NCBI RefSeq assembly: GCF_901542415.1
Contig: NZ_CABEHV010000004.1
Coordinates: 1,843,501-1,907,500 of the forward strand
Direction: 5' to 3'
From: Streptococcus mitis
GTDB taxonomy: Bacteria; Bacillota; Bacilli; Lactobacillales; Streptococcaceae
DNA length: 64,000 bases
Made by a program: the position numbers and the translations under genes. Shown one piece after another: positions 16,440-23,799 of the stretch (positions are counted from its first letter, which is position 1; each line of letters opens with the position of its first letter). The notes under the pieces are model-generated. The model saw only the letters and a list, made by a program, of their open reading frames with translations. It made no database searches and was not told where the DNA came from.

Positions 16440-17855
16440 ATGGGCTACTTTGATTATTCCAGAGAGCCCAAAAGTGACATTGCTTTTGTCGATATGAAAT
16501 CCTTTTATGCCAGTGTTGAGTGCGTGAAAAGGGGCTTACATCCGCTGAAAACCTCGCTTTGTGTCATGAGTCGCGCGGATAATTCCACTGGTCTTATCCT
16601 AGCCTCCTCTCCCCTGTTTAAGAAGATTTTTGGCAAGTCAAATGTTGGTCGGGCCTATGATTTGCCCTTTGATATCAAAACGCGAAAATTTTCCTACTAT
16701 AATGCTAGAAAGCAGGGGTTGCCTACTGATTCAGACTATGTTCGCTACATCGAAGATTGGGCTCAAGTGACCTTGATTGTGCCACCTAGGATGGATGAGT
16801 ACATCGCGGTCAATATGGAAATCCAGCGAATCTTTCAAAACTATGGCAGTCCAGATGATATTTATCCTTACTCTATCGATGAGGGCTTTATTGACCTGAC
16901 TAGTTCGCTCAACTATTTTATCCCAGATAAGAGTCTCTCTCGCAAAGACAAGCTGGATATGCTTTCTGCTCGTATTCAGAGGGATATTTGGAGGCAGACA
17001 GGGATCTACTCTACAGTAGGTATGTCAAATGCCAATCCCTTACTGGCCAAGTTGGCTCTGGATAATGAAGCTAAGCACACTCCGACCATGAGGGCCAACT
17101 GGTCTTACCAGGATGTGGAAGAGAAGGTCTGGTCCATTCCCAAGATGACGGATTTTTGGGGGATTGGCAGGCGGATGGAGAAACGCTTGCATGCTCTGGG
17201 GATTTTTTCTATCAAGGAATTGGCAACCAGCAATCCCGACCAGCTAAAGAAAGCTCTGGGTCAGGCTGGTCTGCGTTTGTGGTTTCATGCTAATGGAATT
17301 GATGAGAGCAATGTTCATAAGCCCTATAAAGCCCAATCCAAGGGCTTGGGGAATTCTCAAATCTTGCCGAGAGACTACGTGAAGCTACGGGATATTGAAA
17401 TTATTCTCCGAGAAATGGCGGAGCAGGTAGCTATTAGATTGAGAAGGTCTAGAAAGAAAACAACCCTTGTCTCTATCTATCTAGGTTTCTCTAAACAGGA
17501 GGTCAGGTCGTCTATTCACACACAAATGAAGGTCGAACCGACCAATAATACAGCTGTCTTAACGGGTTATGTTTTGAAGCTATTTCATAACAAATACACT
17601 TCTGGAGCGGTCAGAAGTGTCGGAGTTAACTATTCAGGCTTTGTAGACGAGTCCTTTGGTTTGATATCTCTCTTTGATGATGTTGACAAGTTAGAAAAAG
17701 AAGAAAGGCTCCAGACGGCCATTGACTCCATTCGGGAACAATTTGGTTTCACTTCCCTTTTAAGAGCAAATGCACTGGAAGAAGCCTCTAGGAGTCTTGC
17801 CAGAAGCAAGCTGATTGGGGGACATTCTGCTGGAGGATTAGATGGATTAAAATGA
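16440..17855 (+). CDS. umuC: Y-family DNA polymerase, UmuC-like
   Basis: 471 aa. The palm-domain metal ligands are present in FVDMKSFYASVE (Asp18) and YSIDEGF (Asp147-Glu148). Finger, thumb and little-finger regions follow, with the helix-hairpin-helix segment near 235-265 (FWGIGRRMEKRLHALGIFS). It is an error-prone translesion polymerase acting at stalled forks. It ends with KMT overlap: its stop overlaps the start of the YolD-like gene in ATGA. The length is typical of Gram-positive UmuC/UvrX proteins. Together with the regulator upstream and the two small genes downstream it forms the streptococcal umuC mutagenesis cassette. Confidence 0.93.
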   Translation: MGYFDYSREPKSDIAFVDMKSFYASVECVKRGLHPLKTSLCVMSRADNSTGLILASSPLFKKIFGKSNVGRAYDLPFDIKTRKFSYYNARKQGLPTDSDYVRYIEDWAQVTLIVPPRMDEYIAVNMEIQRIFQNYGSPDDIYPYSIDEGFIDLTSSLNYFIPDKSLSRKDKLDMLSARIQRDIWRQTGIYSTVGMSNANPLLAKLALDNEAKHTPTMRANWSYQDVEEKVWSIPKMTDFWGIGRRMEKRLHALGIFSIKELATSNPDQLKKALGQAGLRLWFHANGIDESNVHKPYKAQSKGLGNSQILPRDYVKLRDIEIILREMAEQVAIRLRRSRKKTTLVSIYLGFSKQEVRSSIHTQMKVEPTNNTAVLTGYVLKLFHNKYTSGAVRSVGVNYSGFVDESFGLISLFDDVDKLEKEERLQTAIDSIREQFGFTSLLRANALEEASRSLARSKLIGGHSAGGLDGLK

Positions 17856-18214
17856 TTGATCGTTCTTATTTACCTTTTCAATCTGCGCGAGATTATCAAG
17901 ATCCAGGTATGCAGAAGTGGATGGGATTTTACCTTTCAGAACACACCAGTTCGCTCAGTGAAGAAAAAAGCCGTGTTGATTTTTCGACGGATTTGACTCC
18001 AGATGAGAAGTTGCACTTGCTTTCTCGGATTTATATTAGCCAGCTAAAGGGATTCTTTGTGGTTAAGGAAAAGAGGCAGAAGGCGACTATCATCGGTGAG
18101 GTGAGGGAGTTATCACATCAGATTCTATCTATTAGGACAAACGAGGGATATAGGTTGATAGAGGTTGCAGATATCCTAGAAATTCGGCTGTGGGAGGAGG
18201 GAGTTTATGACTAG
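17852..18214 (+). CDS. YolD-like protein of the umuC cassette
   Basis: 120 aa. The fold is the small all-beta-like YolD domain that accompanies Gram-positive Y-family polymerases (start MIDRSYLPFQSARDYQDPGMQKWMGF, followed by an FSTDL segment). It is distantly compared to UmuD as a polymerase partner. The start codon overlaps the umuC stop by 4 bp and its end overlaps the next gene by 8 bp, so the cassette is translated as a coupled unit. The biochemical role is unproven. Confidence 0.85.
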   Translation: MIDRSYLPFQSARDYQDPGMQKWMGFYLSEHTSSLSEEKSRVDFSTDLTPDEKLHLLSRIYISQLKGFFVVKEKRQKATIIGEVRELSHQILSIRTNEGYRLIEVADILEIRLWEEGVYD

Positions 18215-18500
18215 AAAAGAGCTGTATGAAAACAAACTGCAGATGGATTATTTTTCAGATAACTATATTCATTTTGAAGAGGATTTTCAAAAATACTCTG
18301 CCATGAACGTACCCTTGACTTTCTTGATTGATGACATTCTACGAACCATGGCGATGAATCAGAAAAACTACTTTGTCTTAAACAAGGAAAATGCCAAGGA
18401 TGGGCGGGAGCATAGCTTTTATTTTAGGGTGGTAACGGAAAAAGCGTGTCCTAGAAATAGGACCTATACATATTCAGGAGTCAAGAATAGCAGTCAGTAG
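18207..18500 (+). CDS. DUF5960-like small protein of the umuC cassette
   Basis: 97 aa with start LYENKLQMDYFSDNYIHFEEDF, the recognisable beginning of the fourth gene (ORF4) of streptococcal umuC operons. A very strong GGAGGAGGG site precedes ATG 18207 inside the upstream gene. The last 20 residues (after VVTEK) are polar and may be a strain-specific tail or the product of a late frameshift. Function unknown. Confidence 0.8.
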   Translation: MTRKELYENKLQMDYFSDNYIHFEEDFQKYSAMNVPLTFLIDDILRTMAMNQKNYFVLNKENAKDGREHSFYFRVVTEKACPRNRTYTYSGVKNSSQ

Positions 18501-18590
18501 TGCCTTGTCTGCTATGAATGTATCATTTTTACAACACTTCATGGTTCATATCATGGGGTGTTTTCCTATTCAAGTCAAAGCCCATCAAAA

Positions 18591-18636
18591 AATCCCACTA
18601 TTCTTAGGCTAAAGGAGAACTAATAATAGTGAGATT
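18591..18636 (-). terminator. Terminator of the gpx operon
   Basis: The arms 18591-18602 and 18625-18636 pair with one mismatch, and read leftward the stem is followed by a T run. It lies 7 bp beyond the glutathione peroxidase stop. Confidence 0.65.
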
Positions 18637-18642
18637 GTGAAA

Positions 18643-19119
18643 TTATAGTAGGTTTTGTATCGCCTCTTCAATTTGTTTTGGGGCTGTTTTTGAAGAGAAG
18701 CGTTCAAAGACCTGACCATCACGACCGATAAGAAACTTAGCGAAATTCCATTCGACTCGTTTTCCCAGTGGGCCAGATTTTTGTTCTTTCAACCAAACAT
18801 AGAGAGGATCTGCTTCCTTACCGTTGACCTTTATCTTGGCAAAACGTGGGAAGGTGGTCTGATAATGTAGGCTACAGAAGGTGTTGATTTCCTCTGCGCT
18901 GCCTGGTGCTTGTCCCATAAACTGATTGCAAGGGAAGTCTAAAATCTCAAAACCTTGTTCTTGATAGCGATCATAGAGTTCTTGAAGTCCTTGGTACTGG
19001 GGCGTTAAACCACATCCAGTAGCAGTGTTGACAACCAAGAGAACCTTACCACGATAGGTCTCTAGTGGAGTTTCTTGATTGTCTTGGTTCAAGACTGAAA
19101 AATCGTATAGTGAAGTCAT
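18643..19119 (-). CDS. gpo: Thiol (glutathione) peroxidase, GPx family
   Basis: 158 aa. The peroxidatic Cys36 lies in NTATGCGLTPQ, the Gln in FPCNQF (Gln66) and the Trp/Asn of the tetrad in WNF (124-126), so the active site is complete. It reduces peroxides using glutathione or thioredoxin in the cytoplasm. The family more often reads ASKCG around the Cys; this protein has ATGCG. Its start overlaps the end of the upstream DUF3278 gene by 4 bp, so it is the last gene of the XRE-DUF3278 operon rather than an independent stress gene. Confidence 0.92.
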   Translation of the reverse strand: MTSLYDFSVLNQDNQETPLETYRGKVLLVVNTATGCGLTPQYQGLQELYDRYQEQGFEILDFPCNQFMGQAPGSAEEINTFCSLHYQTTFPRFAKIKVNGKEADPLYVWLKEQKSGPLGKRVEWNFAKFLIGRDGQVFERFSSKTAPKQIEEAIQNLL

Positions 19120-19694
19120 TGCTTGCTTTTCTCCTTCTGTTTGGTATTTTTAGGAGTTTTCTCCTCCTGTAGTGATAGAAATCCGTAGGTCAGGGTTCCG
19201 AAAATACTACCGATAATCAGGCTATACATCAGGAAAGGAATACTTTTATCGAATTGCATGAGCAACTTCACAAAATCTGAAAGGGACATCTGCTGAACGA
19301 AGACTTTATGAAAGATGAGTAAGGTAAAGAAGCCAATCTGAATACCGATAAACACAATCCAGCTTCGGAATTTGATTTGGGCTTTGCTGTAGGTTTTGAG
19401 GATGATTTCTGATTTGTCATCCTTTTCAAGATGAAGCTCTTGGACGGCTTTTTGAGCTTTTATACTCATGAACAAAATGAGTCCAAAATAGATGTAGGGC
19501 ATAACATTTCGAACAATTTCTATAAAGTTTCCGAACAAAATATAGAATAGGAAGAGAATGAAGGAAGAGTAAAAGATTTGGATCATGGAACGGGCGCAAG
19601 CCTTGTAGATAACCTCTTGACGGCATTCATCAAAAGGCCCTTGTATATGAAAGAAATTTCGAAGTAGGCGAGTGGTTAAGTCTTCTTTTTTCAT
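19116..19694 (-). CDS. DUF3278-like membrane protein, 192 aa
   Basis: The N-terminus (TTRLLRNFFHIQGPFDECRQEVI) matches the signature seen in the 180-aa paralogue upstream (GISDPLDEYKRREADRIG). Four hydrophobic segments follow, at about 35-58, 60-80, 110-130 and 152-175, with a very basic tail. DUF3278 proteins are Firmicute membrane proteins of unknown role often linked to small XRE regulators. It overlaps the glutathione peroxidase gene by 4 bp. Confidence 0.8.
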   Translation of the reverse strand: MKKEDLTTRLLRNFFHIQGPFDECRQEVIYKACARSMIQIFYSSFILFLFYILFGNFIEIVRNVMPYIYFGLILFMSIKAQKAVQELHLEKDDKSEIILKTYSKAQIKFRSWIVFIGIQIGFFTLLIFHKVFVQQMSLSDFVKLLMQFDKSIPFLMYSLIIGSIFGTLTYGFLSLQEEKTPKNTKQKEKSKQ

Positions 19695-19720
19695 GGGTGA
19701 TTTCTCCTAAATGAACGATG

Positions 19721-20047
19721 TTATTTTGTTTCTTTTACAAATTGATAGAGATAATAAAGATAAGTAATAGAAGAAAGGATAGCGATAGTGAGCAGTAAAT
19801 AATATTTCCAATTGCTTGAAATGAGCGTCAGTTGTGGTAAGGATAGAATCATAAAGAATAGTGCTAAGTTGAGTATGCGCGTTTTTTGGGAGTCAATCTT
19901 TAGATAAGTCAATCCTTTGTTGAGTGCTGGAACAAAGACTGGAAGGAAGACTATATCGTAGATTGGCAAGTTCCCTGAAACGATGATGAAGATGAGCAGT
20001 GAAGCAAACAAAAGATGATAGGTAAGTATAGTTACTAGTGATTTCAT
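19721..20047 (-). CDS. Small membrane protein, 108 aa
   Basis: I chose ATG 20047 (MKSLVTILTY) because a GGAGGTGC site lies just upstream; longer in-frame starts lack one and run into the neighbouring gene. The product is mostly hydrophobic, with three or four membrane segments and a short Lys/Glu tail. It sits between the two DUF3278 genes and is transcribed with them. The family is not recognised. Confidence 0.75.
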   Translation of the reverse strand: MKSLVTILTYHLLFASLLIFIIVSGNLPIYDIVFLPVFVPALNKGLTYLKIDSQKTRILNLALFFMILSLPQLTLISSNWKYYLLLTIAILSSITYLYYLYQFVKETK

Positions 20048-20057
20048 AGGGCACCTC

Positions 20058-20600
20058 CTAATCCTCAACTTGCTCTTTTTTAGTTTTTGCAATGCGACGG
20101 GAAATGAGGAACTGTATGCTTGCTCCGAAGAAGATAGAACCGAGAATGCTTGATACACCATTTCTTATAGTGAGAAGAGAATTAAAATAGTCCGGACTTT
20201 CACCTATGAGTATACTGAGAAGAGGAGTTATAAAAAACATCCATAGACCAAAGAACAAACCTGCTTTAAGACCTGGGTAATGTAATTGCTTACTTTCTTT
20301 CTCACTCAGCATATCTGGATCAATAGCTGTAATCCCTGTTTTTTTCATTTGGTAGGTGACATAGCCGGCAGCGATGAGGGCAATCACTAAAATCAGAGCA
20401 GGATAGATTAGAGCCACTTCTTGAGGGTATTTATAGGCCAGAAGGAGTGGAATAAGATTTCCGAAAATCATCAGATAAAAGAGGAAGATAAAGACTTGAT
20501 TGCCGATACGATCAGCCTCGCGTCGTTTGTATTCGTCAAGTGGATCAGAAATACCGTATGTGCGTTTGATGAGTTTTTCAGTGAAGGTTTCTTTTTTCAT
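20058..20600 (-). CDS. DUF3278 membrane protein, 180 aa
   Basis: The N-terminal cytoplasmic motif (YGISDPLDEYKRREADRIGNQ, residues 15-35) is typical of DUF3278. Four hydrophobic segments follow, at about 36-55, 63-85, 112-132 and 142-162. It is 15 bp downstream of the XRE gene with an AAGGAG site. The repeated XRE-plus-DUF3278 arrangement suggests a small membrane-stress or permeability module, but no function is established. Confidence 0.85.
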   Translation of the reverse strand: MKKETFTEKLIKRTYGISDPLDEYKRREADRIGNQVFIFLFYLMIFGNLIPLLLAYKYPQEVALIYPALILVIALIAAGYVTYQMKKTGITAIDPDMLSEKESKQLHYPGLKAGLFFGLWMFFITPLLSILIGESPDYFNSLLTIRNGVSSILGSIFFGASIQFLISRRIAKTKKEQVED

Positions 20601-20615
20601 GAGTTGGCTCCTTTT

Positions 20616-20810
20616 TTAAAAATTATCCTCCCAAAAGAGACTATTGAGGTCAGTTTGGAGGCTGCGGGCGAGATTGAGACAGAGTTCCAGGGTTGGATTG
20701 TACTTGTCGTTTTCAATCATATTGATGGTCTGTCTCGAGACACCGATATCCTTGGCTAGCTCGAGCTGGGAAATGCCCAGTTCCTTGCGAAATTCTTTCA
20801 CACGATTCAT
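20616..20810 (-). CDS. Small XRE-family regulator, 64 aa
   Basis: The whole protein is one Cro/C1-type helix-turn-helix (ISQLELAKDIGVSRQTINMIENDKYNPTLELCLNLARSL). Single-domain regulators of this YozG/PBSX-like kind usually repress their own operon. Palindromes on its promoter (20831-20891) are good operator candidates. It heads the operon of three membrane proteins and glutathione peroxidase. ATG 20810 has AAGGAG close upstream. Confidence 0.9.
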   Translation of the reverse strand: MNRVKEFRKELGISQLELAKDIGVSRQTINMIENDKYNPTLELCLNLARSLQTDLNSLFWEDNF

Positions 20811-20830
20811 CTGTTCTCCTTTATGATTTG

Positions 20831-20847
20831 TGTCGTATATATTTGAC
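20831..20847 (-). promoter_or_regulatory. Candidate XRE operator, downstream of -10
   Basis: TGTCGTATATATTTGAC resembles the palindrome at 20874 (TGTCnn-N5/6-TTTGAC). It lies between the -10 and the start codon of the XRE gene. Confidence 0.5.
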
Positions 20848-20850
20848 TAT

Positions 20851-20879
20851 ATTATATTCTTCTATGGAGCAGATGTCAA
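20851..20879 (-). promoter_or_regulatory. Promoter of the XRE-DUF3278-gpx operon
   Basis: Read leftward, TTGACA (20879-20874) and TATAAT (20856-20851) are 17 bp apart, a perfect consensus promoter. Such a strong promoter would need repression to stay quiet. Confidence 0.85.
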
Positions 20880-20891
20880 GCATATTTGACA
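20874..20891 (-). promoter_or_regulatory. Candidate XRE operator over the -35
   Basis: TGTCAA-N6-TTGACA is a perfect palindrome whose inner half is the -35 hexamer itself. It shares the TTTGAC half with the site at 20831. Confidence 0.6.
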
Positions 20892-20977
20892 TATTCTTAA
20901 AGAAATCTTACTTTGGTAAATTCGCAAACTAAGTTCCACCGCTAGTAGAAGTGGAAGTTAGTCTGATAAAAATCCTA

Positions 20978-21020
20978 AAAACCAGTGGAAATCCGTGTCA
21001 GGGTAAGTTCCACTGGTTTT
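20978..21020 (-). terminator. Strong hairpin, probable transposase terminator
   Basis: AAAACCAGTGGAA (20978-20990) and TTCCACTGGTTTT (21008-21020) are perfect reverse complements. Read leftward the stem runs into a T-rich tail. Confidence 0.6.
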
Positions 21021-21166
21021 ACTAATGCTTGATTTCATCGCTTTTGTAACCAAAAGGAATCGAAAAAAAGAGCGCACAAAATCCCCTCATCTGAAAGCGT
21101 TTCAGATTAAGTTCCGCTATGGTGGAAGTTAGTGTGAGACGTTTGAATGCGGTTAAAGGTTAGTTT

Positions 21167-22333
21167 TTAGAACTTATGTTGGAGTAATTTCGAAGACTGA
21201 CAGACGTCTTCTGCAGGTATTTTAGAAATACCTAGAAGCTTAGGAATCTCTTCTCCATAGGTAAAGGCAAAGAGCTCATAGGCTGACTTTCCATTCAAAG
21301 CAGCACGTTTGACACTGTTGACATGAGAGCAGACGAGATTGATGTCCTCTTGAGTTAAGTTGTCAAAAGCAGTTCCCTTAGGTAGAATGTCTCGAATCAG
21401 TGTGTGGTTTTTCTCAATTCTCCCTTTCTGGTCAGAGCGATTAGGGTCACAAAAGAAGAGTTTACTCTCTCCTCGCACATCCATTTCGATATCATCAACC
21501 CTGGCAAACTCTCCACCATTATCGGTAAGAATGACAGGAAAGAGTTGGAAGAAATCTTTATCAGCTTCATGAAGAGTGTTCTTGATGGTATAGAGGTGTT
21601 TGGTAACCTCAAGGGCAGTTTTATTATCCAGAAGCCTAGCGAAGATAAAGTTACAGAAAGACAGGTTGAAGGTAAGTAGGACTTTACCTCCCATCCTCCC
21701 CAGAACTGTGTCCATTTCCAGCCAAGAGTCTAGTTGATTAAGGACTAAATAGTTTTGGAAATCCTCATAGGAACGGCCTTTTTTAGCTTCTTTAGGGATG
21801 GAAGGTAGTTTCCTTTTCCGTCTTTCTTTGAATTTAACGGCTCTGGCTAGGTCAATATGAGCGATAGATAGGTATCCTTTTCGGATGTGTCGATAGACGG
21901 TTGAGGAACTGACATCAAGGTTATGAGTTTTGAGGATATGATAGATGTGTTGTCCCTTTTTAACACCATCAGAAATGACTTTGTCCATGTCCCAGAAGGC
22001 CTTGGAATTAAGGGGAGTTCCTTCACGAGCTTCGACAAGAGTTTGTTCGTACTGTTTTTGAGCTTGTTTAGCAAGGTAGAAGATTTTTTTAAATCCACAA
22101 TTTTGTCTTCTTTTAGGGCATCCATTACAGACAAAGGGAGCCTTATCGAGTAAAGGGCAAGGAAGGTTATCGCATGTAGACTCTCGGACTTGTCTGTTTC
22201 GTTTGACTTCTTTGGAAACAGTAGTTGGGTCTTTTAGAATGGATTGTCCGATAGCTTTGAAGGTTTCACCGCGCTCTAAGCCTAATTGGATATCATTACG
22301 GTCTGAAAGGGTAAGGTGTTTATGTTTTGTCAT
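21167..22333 (-). CDS. IS30-family transposase
   Basis: About 388 aa from ATG 22333, which has GAGG 6 bp upstream; ATG 22345 is an alternative. An N-terminal helix-turn-helix (LTLSDRNDIQLGLERGETFKAI) is followed by a Zn-ribbon-like Cys cluster (CPLLDKAPFVCNGCPKRRQNC, about 50-75). The DDE catalytic core has Asp in EMDTVLG, Asp in LTDNGGEF and Glu in RIEKNH. The reading frame is intact, so the element may be active. It recognises the element's terminal repeats and performs copy-out transposition. Confidence 0.92.
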   Translation of the reverse strand: MTKHKHLTLSDRNDIQLGLERGETFKAIGQSILKDPTTVSKEVKRNRQVRESTCDNLPCPLLDKAPFVCNGCPKRRQNCGFKKIFYLAKQAQKQYEQTLVEAREGTPLNSKAFWDMDKVISDGVKKGQHIYHILKTHNLDVSSSTVYRHIRKGYLSIAHIDLARAVKFKERRKRKLPSIPKEAKKGRSYEDFQNYLVLNQLDSWLEMDTVLGRMGGKVLLTFNLSFCNFIFARLLDNKTALEVTKHLYTIKNTLHEADKDFFQLFPVILTDNGGEFARVDDIEMDVRGESKLFFCDPNRSDQKGRIEKNHTLIRDILPKGTAFDNLTQEDINLVCSHVNSVKRAALNGKSAYELFAFTYGEEIPKLLGISKIPAEDVCQSSKLLQHKF

Positions 22334-22500
22334 AGTAGACCTCATTTCTAACTCAAACGTCTCACACTTAATTCCACCATAAAAATCCGTTTTAGACTAA
22401 TTTCCACTTTGGTTGGGCAAGTGGAAGTTACTTTGAGAAATTAGCGAAATCTTACTTTTTTTGACCTATTTATCTGACTAGTGCAAGCTAGTCGGATTTG

Positions 22501-22509
22501 TGGTAAAAT
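22501..22509 (+). promoter_or_regulatory. Extended -10 just before rsmH
   Basis: TGGTAAAAT at 22501-22509 is an extended -10 only 9 bp upstream of the rsmH ATG, which would give a nearly leaderless transcript. No good -35 is visible. The inverted repeat CTGACTAG / CTAGTCGG (22475-22494) lies just upstream. Confidence 0.4.
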
Positions 22510-22518
22510 AGATAGGAT

Positions 22519-23469
22519 ATGACAAAAGAATTTCATCATGTAACGGTCTTACTCCACGAAACGATTGATATGCTCGACGTAAAGCCTGACGGTATCTACG
22601 TTGATGCGACTTTGGGTGGAGCGGGCCATAGCGAATATTTATTAAGTAAATTAAGTGAAAAAGGCCATCTCTATGCCTTTGACCAGGACCAGAATGCCAT
22701 TAACAATGCGCAAAAACGTTTGGCACCCTATATCGAAAAAGGGATGGTGACTTTTATAAAGGATAACTTCCGTCATTTACAGGCACGTTTGCGCGAAGCT
22801 GGTGTTCAGGAAATTGATGGAATTTGTTATGATTTGGGAGTGTCTAGTCCTCAATTGGATCAGCGTGAACGTGGTTTTTCTTATAAAAAGGATGCGCCCC
22901 TGGACATGCGGATGAATCAGGAAGCTAGTCTGACAGCCTATGAAGTGGTGAACCACTATGACTATCATGACTTGGTTCGTATTTTCTTCAAGTATGGTGA
23001 GGATAAATTCTCTAAACAGATTGCGCGTAAGATCGAACAAGCACGGGAAGTCAAGCCAATCGAGACAACGACTGAGTTAGCAGAAATTATCAAGTCGGCT
23101 AAACCTGCCAAGGAGCTCAAGAAGAAGGGTCATCCTGCCAAGCAGATTTTCCAGGCTATTCGAATTGAAGTCAATGATGAACTGGGAGCGGCAGATGAGT
23201 CCATCCAGCAGGCTATGGATATGTTGGCTCTAGATGGTAGAATTTCAGTGATTACCTTTCATTCCTTAGAAGACCGCTTGACCAAGCAATTGTTCAAGGA
23301 AGCTTCAACGGTTGAAGTTCCCAAAGGTTTGCCTTTCATCCCAGATGATCTCAAGCCCAAGATGGAATTGGTATCCCGTAAGCCAATCTTGCCAAGTGCA
23401 GAAGAATTAGAAGCCAATAACCGCTCGCACTCTGCCAAGTTGCGCGTGGCCAGAAAAATTCACAAGTAA
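22519..23469 (+). CDS. rsmH: 16S rRNA m4C1402 methyltransferase RsmH
   Basis: 316 aa. It begins [16 protein letters not shown], has the SAM-binding motif [13 protein letters not shown] and the family motif [10 protein letters not shown]. The late HSLEDR and RSHSAKLRV motifs are intact. It methylates N4 of C1402 in the 16S rRNA P site. It is the first gene of the rsmH-ftsL-pbp2X-mraY cluster. There is no usual ribosome-binding site, as AGGA sits directly against the ATG. The upstream neighbour is now the IS30 element. Confidence 0.96.
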   Translation: MTKEFHHVTVLLHETIDMLDVKPDGIYVDATLGGAGHSEYLLSKLSEKGHLYAFDQDQNAINNAQKRLAPYIEKGMVTFIKDNFRHLQARLREAGVQEIDGICYDLGVSSPQLDQRERGFSYKKDAPLDMRMNQEASLTAYEVVNHYDYHDLVRIFFKYGEDKFSKQIARKIEQAREVKPIETTTELAEIIKSAKPAKELKKKGHPAKQIFQAIRIEVNDELGAADESIQQAMDMLALDGRISVITFHSLEDRLTKQLFKEASTVEVPKGLPFIPDDLKPKMELVSRKPILPSAEELEANNRSHSAKLRVARKIHK

Positions 23470-23478
23470 GAGGGAAAA

Positions 23479-23796
23479 ATGGTAGATAAGAAAGAAACAA
23501 CCAGTCAATTCTTGCAGAATCGTATAAAAAAATTCTCACGTGTGGAGAAGGCTTTTTATCTTTCCATCGCTTTTACGGCTCTCGTTTTAGCAGTGAGCAT
23601 CATCTTTATGCAGACACGACTCTTGCAAGTGCAAAGTGATTTAACAAAAATCAATGCGCAGATAGAGGAAAAGAAGACAGAGCTCGATGATGCTAAGCAG
23701 GAAGTGAATGAATTGATTCGTTCAGAGCGCTTGAAAGAAATTGCAGATAAAAAAGATTTGAAATTGAATAATGAAAATATCCGAACAGCGGAGTAA
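23479..23796 (+). CDS. ftsL: Cell division protein FtsL
   Basis: 105 aa. A basic cytoplasmic N-terminus, one membrane segment (about 36-57) and an extracellular coiled coil rich in Glu and Lys (about 58-100) give the classic FtsL layout. It forms the FtsL-FtsB-DivIC-type complex that recruits and activates septal synthesis with PBP2X and FtsW. It is 9 bp after rsmH and 3 bp before pbp2X. Confidence 0.94.
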   Translation: MVDKKETTSQFLQNRIKKFSRVEKAFYLSIAFTALVLAVSIIFMQTRLLQVQSDLTKINAQIEEKKTELDDAKQEVNELIRSERLKEIADKKDLKLNNENIRTAE

Positions 23797-23799
23797 GAT

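Larger units (their letters stand above)
20930..22438 (-). mobile_element. IS30-family insertion sequence
   Basis: The transposase gene is bounded by 28-bp inward-facing terminal repeats at 21119-21146 and 22353-22380 (26/28 identical). Further related outer repeats (a TTCCAC...GTGGAAGTTAGTCT block) reach 20933 and 22435. The element proper may be the inner 1262 bp or the outer 1.5 kb. It separates the XRE operon promoter from the rsmH-pbp2X operon. Confidence 0.8.
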
